Source: a virus. From it: a DNA stretch of 29,305 nucleotides. Position 1 is the stretch's first letter. Every line of letters starts with the position of its first letter. The notes under the pieces are model-generated. The model was not told where the DNA came from and did not search any database. It saw only the letters and a list, made by a program, of their open reading frames with translations. The translations under genes were made by a program, and so were the position numbers. Below are positions 21,924 to 28,675 of the stretch, piece after piece. The stretch spans positions 1-29,305 of IMG/VR virus record IMGVR_UViG_3300032282_004141, one strand, 5' to 3'.

Positions 21924-23447
21924 TCAAGCAGCCATCCAGGCGCCATCTTCATTGCTCGAACCGCGATCATAATACGGCTCGTCATCCACCTCGAGCGGGA
22001 AGTTTAGCCCGCCACTGTAGAGGTCGAATATGCGCGCCAGACTGTCCAGCATGTCGTCGTGAAGCCCGACAGGGAACGGCTTGTATTCTTCCTCTATAAA
22101 CGAAGACACGAGGTCGTGGCTGCGGCCCTGGTAGTCGGTGCGGAACATGGAGTGCGGCAGCCACACCTTGCCTTGCTCGAAGTAGGGCATCAGGCGCTTG
22201 ATGCGGTCGTTCTTCGGCATCGGGCCGCCAAGCTCGCGGATCTGAAAGCGGTAGTTGCGGCGCTCCATCTCCGAGTACATGAACTCTACATCGGCCATCA
22301 TGCCGTATTTCTCATATCCCACATCGCCTGGCCTCCACTTGCGATGCAGGGCGAACAAGGCATCAGCGCGCTGTTTGAGGTTCAACCGGTCGCGCAGCAT
22401 ATCGAGCGCGTAGATATTGCCGTCGTTGTTGAAGCCGATGACCCACATCGACGTGTAGTCGCTGGTTTTCTTCTTTTCGCTGGCCGCGTCACAGACGATG
22501 CACACATTCATGCCGGCGCGCGACACATGGTCGAAGTGGCGAAGCCAGGCATCCTTAAACCCTTGCGTCTCGTCAGCCTTGGGGTCCTGCATCATCTGGC
22601 AAGCGAACGTGTATGGCCCCATTTCCCGGCGCTTTTCCTCGAGCCGAGCGCGACTGAGCAGCACGGGCTCACCTTCAATCTTGCCGTCTGCCGTGGCTGG
22701 GTAAACGCGCGGAGTGACGCCGCGATCCATGATGGTGCGGTACGTGTCGTTGAAGTGATAGCGCGTACCGATGTACCTTGAGGCCCCGCCCTCGCTTCCC
22801 AAATTGCGCGACAACTCCCATGCCTCAGTCACCTTGCCGATCATGTCGGGCGTGGTCACGCTTTCGCGGGTCACCGTGTCGTCGTACACCATCAGCTTGT
22901 AGTGCTTTGACGTAGGCTGGCCATCGACGAGGCCCCAGGCTTCGATAGTGCCTTCCTTGGGGTTGCCCTTGCGCTTGACAATAAGGCCCTCATCTTCGGA
23001 CCATTTTGGCGCCTCGCTTTGCGGGTTGGCCCAAAGCACATCGGGAAATAGCTGCTTGAGGAAATCGTTGCTTTCCAGCTCCCGCTTGATCTGCCGCATG
23101 AAGCCTTTGGCGATGGGGCGGGTGTGGCTGAAGATGCCAACCGTAAGCTCGGGATCGTTGAGGATGTCTTGGATCGTGAGGGCGAATGTGATGATCGTGG
23201 ACTTGTAGTGCTCGCGTGCCCAGAGGTCGAGCTTGCCGTTTGGCTCAAATTGCACTTCACGGCAACGCTCGAATATCCAATCTCGATCCGCATCAATTCG
23301 CTTCAATCCTCGCGTCAGCAGAAAGAACAGGTCGGTTTGGCACCATCCCCGCAAGATCGGGGCCGCTTCCTTCGGCGGCAAACGAGCCAAGGAACTCAGC
23401 AACGGCGTGTAGTCCTTTCGCGAACTCGGCAACCGCGGGATCTGCAT
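21924..23447 (-). CDS. Terminase large subunit (507 aa)
   Basis: This is the ATPase-nuclease motor that packages DNA through the portal. The N-terminal ATPase has a divergent Walker A in WAREHYKST (76-84) and a Walker B-like LMVYDD (185-190). The C-terminal nuclease shows CIVCDAASE (aspartate 320) and HDDMLDSLARIFDL near the end. The start is ATG 23447 with AGGTGG about eight bases upstream, which makes it overlap the small terminase by 155 bases; no other Met precedes the Walker A region. Confidence 0.93.
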   Translation of the reverse strand: MQIPRLPSSRKDYTPLLSSLARLPPKEAAPILRGWCQTDLFFLLTRGLKRIDADRDWIFERCREVQFEPNGKLDLWAREHYKSTIITFALTIQDILNDPELTVGIFSHTRPIAKGFMRQIKRELESNDFLKQLFPDVLWANPQSEAPKWSEDEGLIVKRKGNPKEGTIEAWGLVDGQPTSKHYKLMVYDDTVTRESVTTPDMIGKVTEAWELSRNLGSEGGASRYIGTRYHFNDTYRTIMDRGVTPRVYPATADGKIEGEPVLLSRARLEEKRREMGPYTFACQMMQDPKADETQGFKDAWLRHFDHVSRAGMNVCIVCDAASEKKKTSDYTSMWVIGFNNDGNIYALDMLRDRLNLKQRADALFALHRKWRPGDVGYEKYGMMADVEFMYSEMERRNYRFQIRELGGPMPKNDRIKRLMPYFEQGKVWLPHSMFRTDYQGRSHDLVSSFIEEEYKPFPVGLHDDMLDSLARIFDLYSGGLNFPLEVDDEPYYDRGSSNEDGAWMAA

Positions 23448-23706
23448 TCAAATCCACCTGTTTCGGAACAACCTTGGCGATGACGTTCAGGTACACGTCA
23501 GGTTTTTCCTCTCTGCATTTCCGAACAGCATCAGCGCCGTTGTCCTTGAAGTCCTCATAAAGCGCGCGAACAAAGCATTCGTCGAGCTTGTGACGCGATC
23601 CGGCCGGTCGGCCTGATGGATTTCCCGACTGGCCCGGTTGGAACGGTTTGAGGTTAGCAAGGCTTCTCTGCCGTCCCTCTGTTGTTTCAGCGACAACTTT
23701 GTTCAT
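23293..23706 (-). CDS. Putative small terminase, DUF5681-type (137 aa)
   Basis: Residues ~20-40 carry FQPGQSGNPSGRPAGSRHKL, the signature of DUF5681 proteins, which are often found beside large terminases and are presumed DNA-recognition subunits. The rest is helical with a Gly/Asp-rich tail. ATG 23706 lies 17 bases below the stop of the membrane protein gene and has only a weak ribosome binding site. The last 51 codons overlap the large terminase in another frame. Assignment rests on position plus this motif. Confidence 0.75.
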   Translation of the reverse strand: MNKVVAETTEGRQRSLANLKPFQPGQSGNPSGRPAGSRHKLDECFVRALYEDFKDNGADAVRKCREEKPDVYLNVIAKVVPKQVDLNADPAVAEFAKGLHAVAEFLGSFAAEGSGPDLAGMVPNRPVLSADARIEAN

Positions 23707-23722
23707 TGTTTCACGTGCAACG

Positions 23723-24694
23723 TTAGGCCGCGACTTGCAGGCGCTTGGCGAGGGCTTCGAGTGAGGCTTTGACAGTCTGGTCCGTGGTGTCAAGGGTGAA
23801 GACGTGGTTGGTGGGGAGAGGCTTGATCGAGGTGGTGTGGTCGTCCTCACGGCGGCGATAGAGGCCAGCCGCGAAGAAGCATAGAGCGGGCAAGCCAGTG
23901 CCGGCCAGGGCCATGCCGAGGTTGACGGCCTGCTGAACCTTCTCGGCCTGCACGTCGGTTGCTTCCAGGGTGCCGTTCACGGTGAGGGCGACGGCCTTGG
24001 TGAGGAACGCGTTCTGGTGCTCAACGGCGCTGCTCTTGTGCTCGACCGTGGCGGCTTTGTCGCGGATGTTGGCAAGAACCTGCTTGGCATGGGCGATCTT
24101 GCCTGAGAGGTCGTTGGTTTCCTCGAGAACCTTGATGCGCTCGGCAATCTCGTCGCGCTCCTTGGTGCGGGCGAGGCAGCGGGCTTTGCAGTTTGAGCTT
24201 TCCTGCTGAATGGCAAGCTCGAGGCTGGGCAGCTTGGCGCGAAGGCCGTCAGCGGTAACGGTGGCGGTCCATCCGTTCTGAGTGGTCAGTGTCTCAAGGC
24301 GGCGCTGCCAGAACTCAAGCTGTCGCTTGTTCTCGGCAACGGTGTCCTGGGCAGCGTCATACTTGACGTTCTGGACCTTGGTGTCGGAGACGTTCAGGCC
24401 GCGAAGGCCGGCGGTGTAGCCGGCGTGGCTGAAGAACTCCAGGCCGAACAGCGGGATCGAGCAGGCGGCGATGGCGAGCGCTGCGCCCTTCTTGTTCTCC
24501 TGCCACATCTCATAGGCGGCATCAGGGATGAAGGCGGTCACAAAGCTCATGCCGGCCAAGAAAATCGCGTGCTTGGCAGAAACACCCCATCCAAAGTCGA
24601 ACGACATGGCAGCGGCGGCCAAGAGCAGAACGATGGCGAGGCAGAGCCAAAACTTGCCCCAGGGCGTATAGCGGGCGAATAGCTTGCGGATCAT
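23723..24694 (-). CDS. Four-helix membrane protein with coiled coil (323 aa)
   Basis: Three hydrophobic segments lie near the N-terminus (about 13-32, 43-60 and 70-88). A soluble coiled-coil region follows at about 110-235, rich in Glu, Lys and Ala with two cysteines (NCKARC, 168-173). A fourth membrane segment at about 258-279 precedes a basic cytoplasmic tail (RREDDHTTS). No enzyme motif is seen. It is the largest of the membrane genes heading the late operon. Possible roles are superinfection exclusion or membrane scaffolding; neither is supported by a recognised family. Confidence 0.72.
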   Translation of the reverse strand: MIRKLFARYTPWGKFWLCLAIVLLLAAAAMSFDFGWGVSAKHAIFLAGMSFVTAFIPDAAYEMWQENKKGAALAIAACSIPLFGLEFFSHAGYTAGLRGLNVSDTKVQNVKYDAAQDTVAENKRQLEFWQRRLETLTTQNGWTATVTADGLRAKLPSLELAIQQESSNCKARCLARTKERDEIAERIKVLEETNDLSGKIAHAKQVLANIRDKAATVEHKSSAVEHQNAFLTKAVALTVNGTLEATDVQAEKVQQAVNLGMALAGTGLPALCFFAAGLYRRREDDHTTSIKPLPTNHVFTLDTTDQTVKASLEALAKRLQVAA

Positions 24695-24703
24695 GTCGGC
24701 TCC

Positions 24704-24895
24704 CTACGGGTTTGGACGCACGACGGTAGCGGGTGGCGATACTGGTTTAGCTGGTGCGGGCTTGGCGACTGGCGGGCAGGTCTCCAGGGCGCACTTGAGG
24801 GACGTGGGGAAGTCGGGATTCTCAACGTCTTTGCCGCATGCAGACGCCGCAAGAGCGAGGCTGAGAGCGAGCGCCGTAGCGAGATCGCGATACAT
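24704..24895 (-). CDS. Small proline-rich lipoprotein (63 aa)
   Basis: A signal peptide (DLATALALSLALAASAC) ends in a lipobox-like cysteine at residue 20. The mature 43 residues have two further cysteines (LKCALETCPP) and a Pro/Ala/Lys tail (AKPAPAKPVSPP). AGGGA lies before ATG 24895. Size and Pro-rich tail are reminiscent of Rz1-type outer-membrane spanins, but the genome already has a candidate at 3689-3955 and the upstream neighbours do not look like Rz. Confidence 0.65.
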   Translation of the reverse strand: MYRDLATALALSLALAASACGKDVENPDFPTSLKCALETCPPVAKPAPAKPVSPPATVVRPNP

Positions 24896-24905
24896 TTGGG
24901 CGTCC

Positions 24906-25079
24906 CTACTTGCTGGCCAGAGCTGTGCCGATGGTCACTACGCCCCAGTCCATCAGGGAGCCGGCCAGCGGCATCTGCACGCCGAGGATCTTGAGGCATA
25001 GAATGGTTCCGCCAGCGACCGCGACGAGCGCGAAAATCTGCTTGAGCGTCATGACAATGCTGTTGAGGTCGAGCTTCAT
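24906..25079 (-). CDS. 57-aa small membrane protein
   Basis: ATG 25079 is preceded by AAGGG. The protein has a hydrophobic segment (IFALVAVAGGTILCLKILGV, about 15-34) and a second weaker one (WGVVTIGTALAS). It is likely a membrane hairpin of the pinholin or accessory-protein type. It ends just before the ribosome binding site of the lipoprotein gene. Confidence 0.6.
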   Translation of the reverse strand: MKLDLNSIVMTLKQIFALVAVAGGTILCLKILGVQMPLAGSLMDWGVVTIGTALASK

Positions 25080-25087
25080 GAAAACCC

Positions 25088-25204
25088 TTAGCGTTGAATG
25101 CAGGTCTGCTCGGCCGAACGAGCGGCTTCACAGGCTGCCTTTGTGGTAAATTCCTGAACGATTGCGCCTTGAAGGCCGGTCCAGGCAATCAATAGCCAGG
25201 TCAT
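25088..25204 (-). CDS. 38-aa small phage protein (MTWLL type)
   Basis: The protein has a hydrophobic start (TWLLIAWTGLQGAIV) followed by a polar segment with two cysteines (FTTKAACEAARSAEQTC). Such short proteins, a signal-like start followed by F.T...C..A, are frequent in phage genomes and may be secreted. AAGG precedes the ATG, which overlaps the upstream stop as ATGA. Confidence 0.6.
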   Translation of the reverse strand: MTWLLIAWTGLQGAIVQEFTTKAACEAARSAEQTCIQR

Positions 25205-25296
25205 GGAACCTTGATCCATCCAGCAGAGATAAGGCCGGCAACGGCGACTGAGCAGACCAGCACGTTGACTGAAAAAAGCAAAATGGCGAGCGTCAT
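25201..25296 (-). CDS. 31-aa single-helix membrane peptide
   Basis: This is one hydrophobic helix (LAILLFSVNVLVCSVAVAGL) with short polar ends, ATGA-coupled to the genes on both sides. ATG 25314 is an in-frame alternative start that would add MGNEAR. Function unknown. Confidence 0.5.
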   Translation of the reverse strand: MTLAILLFSVNVLVCSVAVAGLISAGWIKVP

Positions 25297-25385
25297 GCGA
25301 GCTTCATTGCCCATAGAGTGCCGAAGATCCAGAAGCCGGCGAGCAGCAGAGAACCAGCTATCAGTTTGGCTCTAAGGTCTGTCAT
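25293..25385 (-). CDS. 30-aa single-helix membrane peptide
   Basis: A basic start (TDLRAK) precedes one hydrophobic helix (LIAGSLLLAGFWIFGTLWAM). It has ATGA overlaps at both ends, which supports translation by coupling within the run of micro-membrane genes. Function unknown. Confidence 0.5.
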   Translation of the reverse strand: MTDLRAKLIAGSLLLAGFWIFGTLWAMKLA

Positions 25386-25588
25386 TGCTCGTACTTCCTA
25401 GACCTTGAGTACTCTTGCTTGAGTACTTCCAGCCGTTCCGCTTGATCCCGCAGCAGAGCTTCCTGCTTCTCGTCTTCAGCGCAAGCAATGCTCTCAGCCA
25501 CAACCTCAAGTACGGCGCTTCGGCGGCGATCACTCTTGAGGTTTGACAGCACTTTGAAGATCTCAGTTGCCGCCTCAATGTCGGTCAT
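25382..25588 (-). CDS. 68-aa helical protein heading the small-gene run
   Basis: ATG 25588 has GAAGGAAG upstream. The protein is helical and charged: IEAATEIFKVLSNLKSDRRR, then VVAESIACAEDEKQEALLRD and a coiled tail (AERLEVLKQEYSRSRKY). No membrane segment is seen. It is the first well-supported gene after the late promoter apart from the possible 57-aa ORF. It may be a regulatory or structural partner of the membrane peptides. Confidence 0.7.
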   Translation of the reverse strand: MTDIEAATEIFKVLSNLKSDRRRSAVLEVVAESIACAEDEKQEALLRDQAERLEVLKQEYSRSRKYEQ

Positions 25589-25603
25589 TGCCGCTGTCTT
25601 CCT

Positions 25604-25777
25604 TCAAATTGCCGCATGGCGGGGGTAAGTTCCTGGCGTCAGGTCAAAGGTTAGCGGGCTGCTGATCAGGAGAGACCGAGCCAGGATTAGGTTGGCGTAA
25701 CGCGTAAGGTGCGTGGCGTAATGGGATGCGGCCGGATGCTTGTTCAGCGTGTCCGGCCGTTTGTGTTTCGGGCGCAT
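25604..25777 (-). CDS. Possible 57-aa leader-region protein
   Basis: This frame fills most of the space between the late promoter and the 25588 gene. It starts basic (RPKHKRPDTLNKHPA), has a helical middle (YANLILARSLLISS) and ends TYPRHAAI. CAGGA lies about five bases before ATG 25777. Plausible, but it has no recognised relatives and could be an untranslated leader. Confidence 0.45.
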   Translation of the reverse strand: MRPKHKRPDTLNKHPAASHYATHLTRYANLILARSLLISSPLTFDLTPGTYPRHAAI

Positions 25778-25854
25778 GTCCTGATTGGGTGGCTCAGACG
25801 GTTTAACCGGAGCCAGGGGCGGAACGCTGAGATTAGCCGCTCATCCTCATGCGC

Positions 25855-25883
25855 ATATGCCACATTTTAGCAACGTGTGTCAA
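25855..25883 (-). promoter_or_regulatory. Candidate late-operon promoter
   Basis: On the minus strand TTGACA (25883-25878), 17 bases, then GCATAT (25860-25855). The -35 box overlaps the stop codon of the NusG-like gene, and transcription would run into all virion and lysis genes. The -10 box is imperfect, as expected for a regulated promoter. Confidence 0.55.
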
Positions 25884-26320
25884 CCGGGCCTAAGCTGAGC
25901 GTATGCAATTGCCTGTTGATGCGTTTTGCCGAGCATTTCATAGGCGATGATGCAGGTTCGGCCGCGGGTCTCGACCACGCGCACTGCGATGTCGGCCCCG
26001 TGCATGGAGCGGATCGCGGTGTCGCCAGCGGCGAACGGGTTTTCATGCCGGATGATCTGGCGCACCCGGCAGTGAGCGTACAGCTTGGCCACCTCAGAGC
26101 GGGGCACTGTGCCGAGCCTGGCGCGCAGGTGCTTGGCCTCAAGGGGCTTGGCCTCGGCGTAGACGTACCCGGGCGTCAGCGGGGCTCTGGATCGGCCGAA
26201 CGAGCGCTTGGCGAGCTTGGCGCCTGGGAGATAGGCGCGGATACGTGATTGCCGGCATTCCTCGGCGGCCTTGTGCTCCCGCAGCGGGGCCGTGGTGTAG
26301 ATCTGTAGGGTGCTGCTCAT
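25880..26320 (-). CDS. NusG-like transcription (anti)termination factor (146 aa)
   Basis: The N-terminal part follows the NusG core: a first strand LQIYTTAPL, helix EHKAAEECRQSRIRAYLPGA, and the strand TPGYVYAEA. The C-terminal 50 residues read as a KOW-type domain (NPFAAGDTAIRSMHG ... YEMLGKTHQQAIAYAQLRP). The linker is short and the total is smaller than host NusG (about 180 aa), closer to a specialised RfaH-type paralogue. It lies directly upstream of the late promoter, so a role as antiterminator of the ~22-kb late operon is a reasonable inference. GGAG precedes ATG 26320. Confidence 0.75.
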   Translation of the reverse strand: MSSTLQIYTTAPLREHKAAEECRQSRIRAYLPGAKLAKRSFGRSRAPLTPGYVYAEAKPLEAKHLRARLGTVPRSEVAKLYAHCRVRQIIRHENPFAAGDTAIRSMHGADIAVRVVETRGRTCIIAYEMLGKTHQQAIAYAQLRPG

Positions 26321-26346
26321 GTTGTGCTCCGTTGATACGCGGGCAC

Positions 26347-26562
26347 TCAGGAAATCAGGCAGGAGCGTACCCATGACGGATGACGCCTAATGCCGTTGAC
26401 CACGGTTGGGAAATCTTCAGCCACCTTCGCGCATGCTTCACGCTCTGCGGCGATGGCTTCGTCAAATGCGACTTCGGTCAATTCGTGCTCGTGCACGTAA
26501 CCAGTCCTGCGCGCTTCATCTAACGCAGAAATCAACTTTTCAGCCCATTCTTTTGGCGTCAT
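26347..26562 (-). CDS. Small phage protein with EREACAKVAE motif (71 aa)
   Basis: The start overlaps the HNH stop as TGATG. The protein contains TPKEWAEKLISALDEARRTG and AIAAEREACAKVAED, a motif seen in many short phage early proteins of unknown role. The C-terminus is basic (GIRRHPSWVRSC). Confidence 0.65.
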   Translation of the reverse strand: MTPKEWAEKLISALDEARRTGYVHEHELTEVAFDEAIAAEREACAKVAEDFPTVVNGIRRHPSWVRSCLIS

Positions 26563-26792
26563 CAGTTCCGCTCCATGTTGCACGACTGATGGGCTAGTCT
26601 CAGATTGGTTGCCTCTGCCGTGCCGCCGTGTCGTTTTCGTTTAAGGTGCTCGAAAGTCATATCCATGTTCCGAGGCGGGTGCTGTGGCCAGTCCATCCAT
26701 TCGCCGCACCAATGGCAATAACGCCCGTCGCGTTTAAGTAGCCGAACGCGCATTGCGTCCCGTCTGTCTGGGATGTCTAATGTCCCACTCAC
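26562..26792 (-). CDS. HNH endonuclease (76 aa, GTG start)
   Basis: CHWCGEW provides one metal-binding Cys pair. The catalytic core reads MTFEHLKRKRHGGTAEATNL, then RLAHQSCNMERN, giving the His-Asn-His pattern of small HNH nucleases. Such proteins often sit in phage early regions or beside terminase and can act as packaging helpers or homing nickases. The start is GTG 26792 with GGGGAG upstream and a GTGA overlap; an internal ATG at 26753 is possible. Confidence 0.82.
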   Translation of the reverse strand: MSGTLDIPDRRDAMRVRLLKRDGRYCHWCGEWMDWPQHPPRNMDMTFEHLKRKRHGGTAEATNLRLAHQSCNMERN

Positions 26793-27007
26793 GGCGCTTG
26801 GCTCCCCTTGATCCGCTTCGTGAGCCTTGGCTTCTCAGCGTTCTTGCGCTTGGCGATCTTTGCTGATGTGCTCATTCTCGGAGGTCTGGCCTTGGGCTTG
26901 CCGTCCTTGTCTAGGATGATCTGGTGCTTGGGAGGTGGTGGGGTCAGTTTCATTTTTTCCTCGATCAGGCCGTAAACTAGAGCGTGGGTCTGGCACATCT
27001 CGGTCAC
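26789..27007 (-). CDS. Basic 72-aa protein (GTG start)
   Basis: A short Cys/His-containing start (TEMCQTHALVYGL) is followed by a Pro/Lys-rich, strongly basic region (KMKLTPPPPKHQ, KIAKRKNAEKPRLTKRIKG). It is likely disordered and nucleic-acid binding. GTGA overlaps join it to its neighbours on both sides; ATG 26998 is an alternative start. Confidence 0.6.
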   Translation of the reverse strand: MTEMCQTHALVYGLIEEKMKLTPPPPKHQIILDKDGKPKARPPRMSTSAKIAKRKNAEKPRLTKRIKGSQAP

Positions 27008-27168
27008 GCCAATACATGCTCCAGCGTCTCAGGAAACATATCTGGCGTTCTCGGGCAGCGCACGACCGGATCGCCGCGCCGGATGTGGTCGCGCACATAA
27101 CTCTGTGATCTGCCAACGGACTCCGCGTACTGCCGGACAGTGCATGGAAATTGGATGCGATTTCTCAT
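27004..27168 (-). CDS. Small helix-turn-helix protein (54 aa)
   Basis: PCTVRQYAESVGRSQSYVRD at about 8-27 is a helix-turn-helix of the excisionase/AlpA kind, followed by HIRRGDPVV, the typical wing. AGGAA and GGGAG precede ATG 27168, which overlaps the upstream stop as ATGA. A DNA-binding role in early regulation or DNA architecture is likely. Confidence 0.65.
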   Translation of the reverse strand: MRNRIQFPCTVRQYAESVGRSQSYVRDHIRRGDPVVRCPRTPDMFPETLEHVLA

Positions 27169-27305
27169 TTCCTCACTCCCTGGAATTTGTCGCAAGCAGC
27201 TTGGGATGCGGCGACGTGGTTGTCAAAACGAACGCTCTTGGGGTTTCTGCACATGAGGCCGCGCTGCCATCCACATTTGCCGCATGTGTCGCGCTTTGTG
27301 GTCAT
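27165..27305 (-). CDS. Small Cys-cluster (zinc) protein (46 aa)
   Basis: CGKC at 8-11, Cys19 in LMCRNPKS and Cys38 in AACDKF form a four-cysteine set that probably binds one zinc. Similar short proteins are common in phage early operons. It is ATGA-coupled on both sides. Confidence 0.7.
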   Translation of the reverse strand: MTTKRDTCGKCGWQRGLMCRNPKSVRFDNHVAASQAACDKFQGVRK

Positions 27306-27853
27306 TCGCGCTCTCCCGTGATACGGCGTGTGATTTCCTCGGCAAGCGTTCCGGCTTTCCATTTCGGCTTGTTGGCGAAGTAATCGCGGTTTGCGATGGG
27401 CGCCGGCTCCGTTTCCCGCTCTGGACGGACAGGCTTGATGCCTGATGCCGGTTGCTGAAGGTGCTTGTGCGCGCGGTAGTAGGCTGCCCAGGTTCCGTAT
27501 TGCTTCATCATCTCGTGCTGCCATTCGTTCGCCAGCCGGCAGCGCTCGATTTCCTCTCGTGTATCAGGCGCCCGCTTGGACGGGCCATACGAGCGGTAGT
27601 TGTTCGCGGCCTTGCTCTCCGGGTGCACGATGTCGGCAGCTCTGGCGATGAACTTCCGCAGCGTCGCCGGCAGCGGGAATGCCCGCTCGTCGTACTCGTC
27701 GCGAACAAGTTGGAAGGCTTGGTCAAGTACTTTCGGCTCGGCTCCCTGAATAACGCCCATCATGTCTTGCAGCCAAAGCGTTTGCGCGTGGTCTGACTCG
27801 TGACGCTTCGAGTAATGACGAGACAAACGCTCGATGAACTCTCGGGGTGTCAT
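27302..27853 (-). CDS. Possible helicase loader/replication protein (183 aa)
   Basis: It follows the initiator-like gene with an ATGA overlap, the place of a helicase loader (as in O-P of lambda-like phages). The first 75 residues (REFIERLSRHYSKRHESDHA ... YDERAFPLPATLRKFIA) are helical with a spacing reminiscent of loader or DnaT/P-type domains. The C-terminus is basic and Pro-rich (KPVRPERETEPAP). No ATPase motif is visible, so it is not a DnaC-type ATPase. Assignment is mainly by context. Confidence 0.4.
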   Translation of the reverse strand: MTPREFIERLSRHYSKRHESDHAQTLWLQDMMGVIQGAEPKVLDQAFQLVRDEYDERAFPLPATLRKFIARAADIVHPESKAANNYRSYGPSKRAPDTREEIERCRLANEWQHEMMKQYGTWAAYYRAHKHLQQPASGIKPVRPERETEPAPIANRDYFANKPKWKAGTLAEEITRRITGERE

Positions 27854-28545
27854 GCTGCGGCCTCCATGGCGTCAAACAGCCTGGAAAGGCTCTCCGGGGT
27901 GGATACGATTGGGCGGTTGCCGTGGGTCGTCTTGCCGGCCTTGGCCTCGGCCTGGAGCCGCTGGGCAATCGTCGTCCATGTTTTCAACGGAAAGGCTATC
28001 CGAAGCCCACTAGCCGTGTCGGCCTGGAGCTTCATGAACGAGTTTGTCGTCGTGTCCTGGCCGAATACTGCGATGGTGTTGTTGAGCCACGTTCGAGCGC
28101 TGTATTCGTCACCGGCATTCATCCACCGGCATATGCTCTCAATCATCACATCAGTCGCGTCGCGTTGGCTAGCTAGCCTACTATTAGAAATACTTACTTC
28201 CGTAGGAAGTTCCTTAGTCGCGCACGCGAGAGGCGCAGCGTGCTGCGCGCATTCTGGTGCGTTTGGCGCATCGTGCTGCGTTTTCGGCGCATCCTGCTGC
28301 GCTGGCGCATTGTGCTGCGCGCATTGTGCTGCGTTTCGTGCTGCCTGGACGGCCCTGATTTTCAGGCCGGTGATCTCGGCAAGCTCTTTCGTGTCAGTAA
28401 TACCGCTCGCAATCAGGACTGCGATAAGCTTTGCGGTCGTTGTTCCTTGCGTTGATCTTGCGATTTCAACAGGATTGGACTTGCATTGTTTGCAGTGTTC
28501 TGTCATAACTTGCTCGCTTTCGTTTGCCTCGAACGCAGCACTCAT
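27850..28545 (-). CDS. Replication initiator-like protein with embedded iterons (231 aa)
   Basis: The N-terminal region has CKQCK and a winged-helix-like segment (TAKLIAVLIASGITDTKELA, then GLKIRAVQAARNAAQ). Residues ~70-105 are a low-complexity Ala/Gln/His/Pro linker (QHNAPAQQDAPKTQHDAP), and the C-terminal half is helical (ICRWMNAGDEYSARTWLNNT). The DNA for the linker holds six copies of a 15-base repeat, like the ori iterons inside the lambda O gene. I infer an origin-binding initiator. The start at 28545 lies under a hairpin whose loop carries GGAGGAA; ATG 28506 is the alternative. Confidence 0.6.
   Translation of the reverse strand: MSAAFEANESEQVMTEHCKQCKSNPVEIARSTQGTTTAKLIAVLIASGITDTKELAEITGLKIRAVQAARNAAQCAQHNAPAQQDAPKTQHDAPNAPECAQHAAPLACATKELPTEVSISNSRLASQRDATDVMIESICRWMNAGDEYSARTWLNNTIAVFGQDTTTNSFMKLQADTASGLRIAFPLKTWTTIAQRLQAEAKAGKTTHGNRPIVSTPESLSRLFDAMEAAA
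28233..28333 (+). repeat. Six iterons GCGCA-N3-TGCTGCG inside the initiator gene
   Basis: Copies begin at 28233, 28247, 28266, 28287, 28305 and 28319; the second has one mismatch (TGGTGCG). The gap between GCGCA and TGCTGCG is exactly three bases in all. Spacings of 14, 19, 21, 18 and 14 put copies in two reading frames, so the repetition is not explained by the protein. Candidate replication origin. Confidence 0.75.
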
Positions 28546-28549
28546 TCAG

Positions 28550-28574
28550 CCCCGCCGGTTCCTCCCCGGCGGGG
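28550..28574 (-). promoter_or_regulatory. Hairpin presenting a Shine-Dalgarno before the initiator
   Basis: A perfect 9-bp G+C stem (28550-28558 with 28566-28574) has a seven-base loop that reads GGAGGAA on the minus strand, four bases of single strand then separating the stem from ATG 28545. The stem would bring the loop ribosome binding site nearer the start, or hide the GGGG within it. On the plus strand it is only a weak terminator (TTTG follows). Confidence 0.55.
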
Positions 28575-28675
28575 TTTGTCGTTCAGGCGGATTTCTGAGA
28601 ATGGTAGTAGCTCCGATGGTAGGCGTTGCGCTGATCGGCAATCCCTGGCTTGGCGCGGTAGTTTCGATCAGCGTT

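Noticed and set aside
24691-25188. 165-aa minus-strand frame across several small genes
   Set aside because: It spans the lipoprotein, the 57-aa membrane protein and part of the 38-aa gene, each of which has its own ribosome binding site, and its own composition is Arg/Pro/Ser-rich and unlike a protein.
28221-28350. CRISPR array
   Set aside because: The repeats are 15 bases with 3-base inner gaps and irregular 12-21 base periods inside a coding gene, unlike CRISPR repeat-spacer structure.
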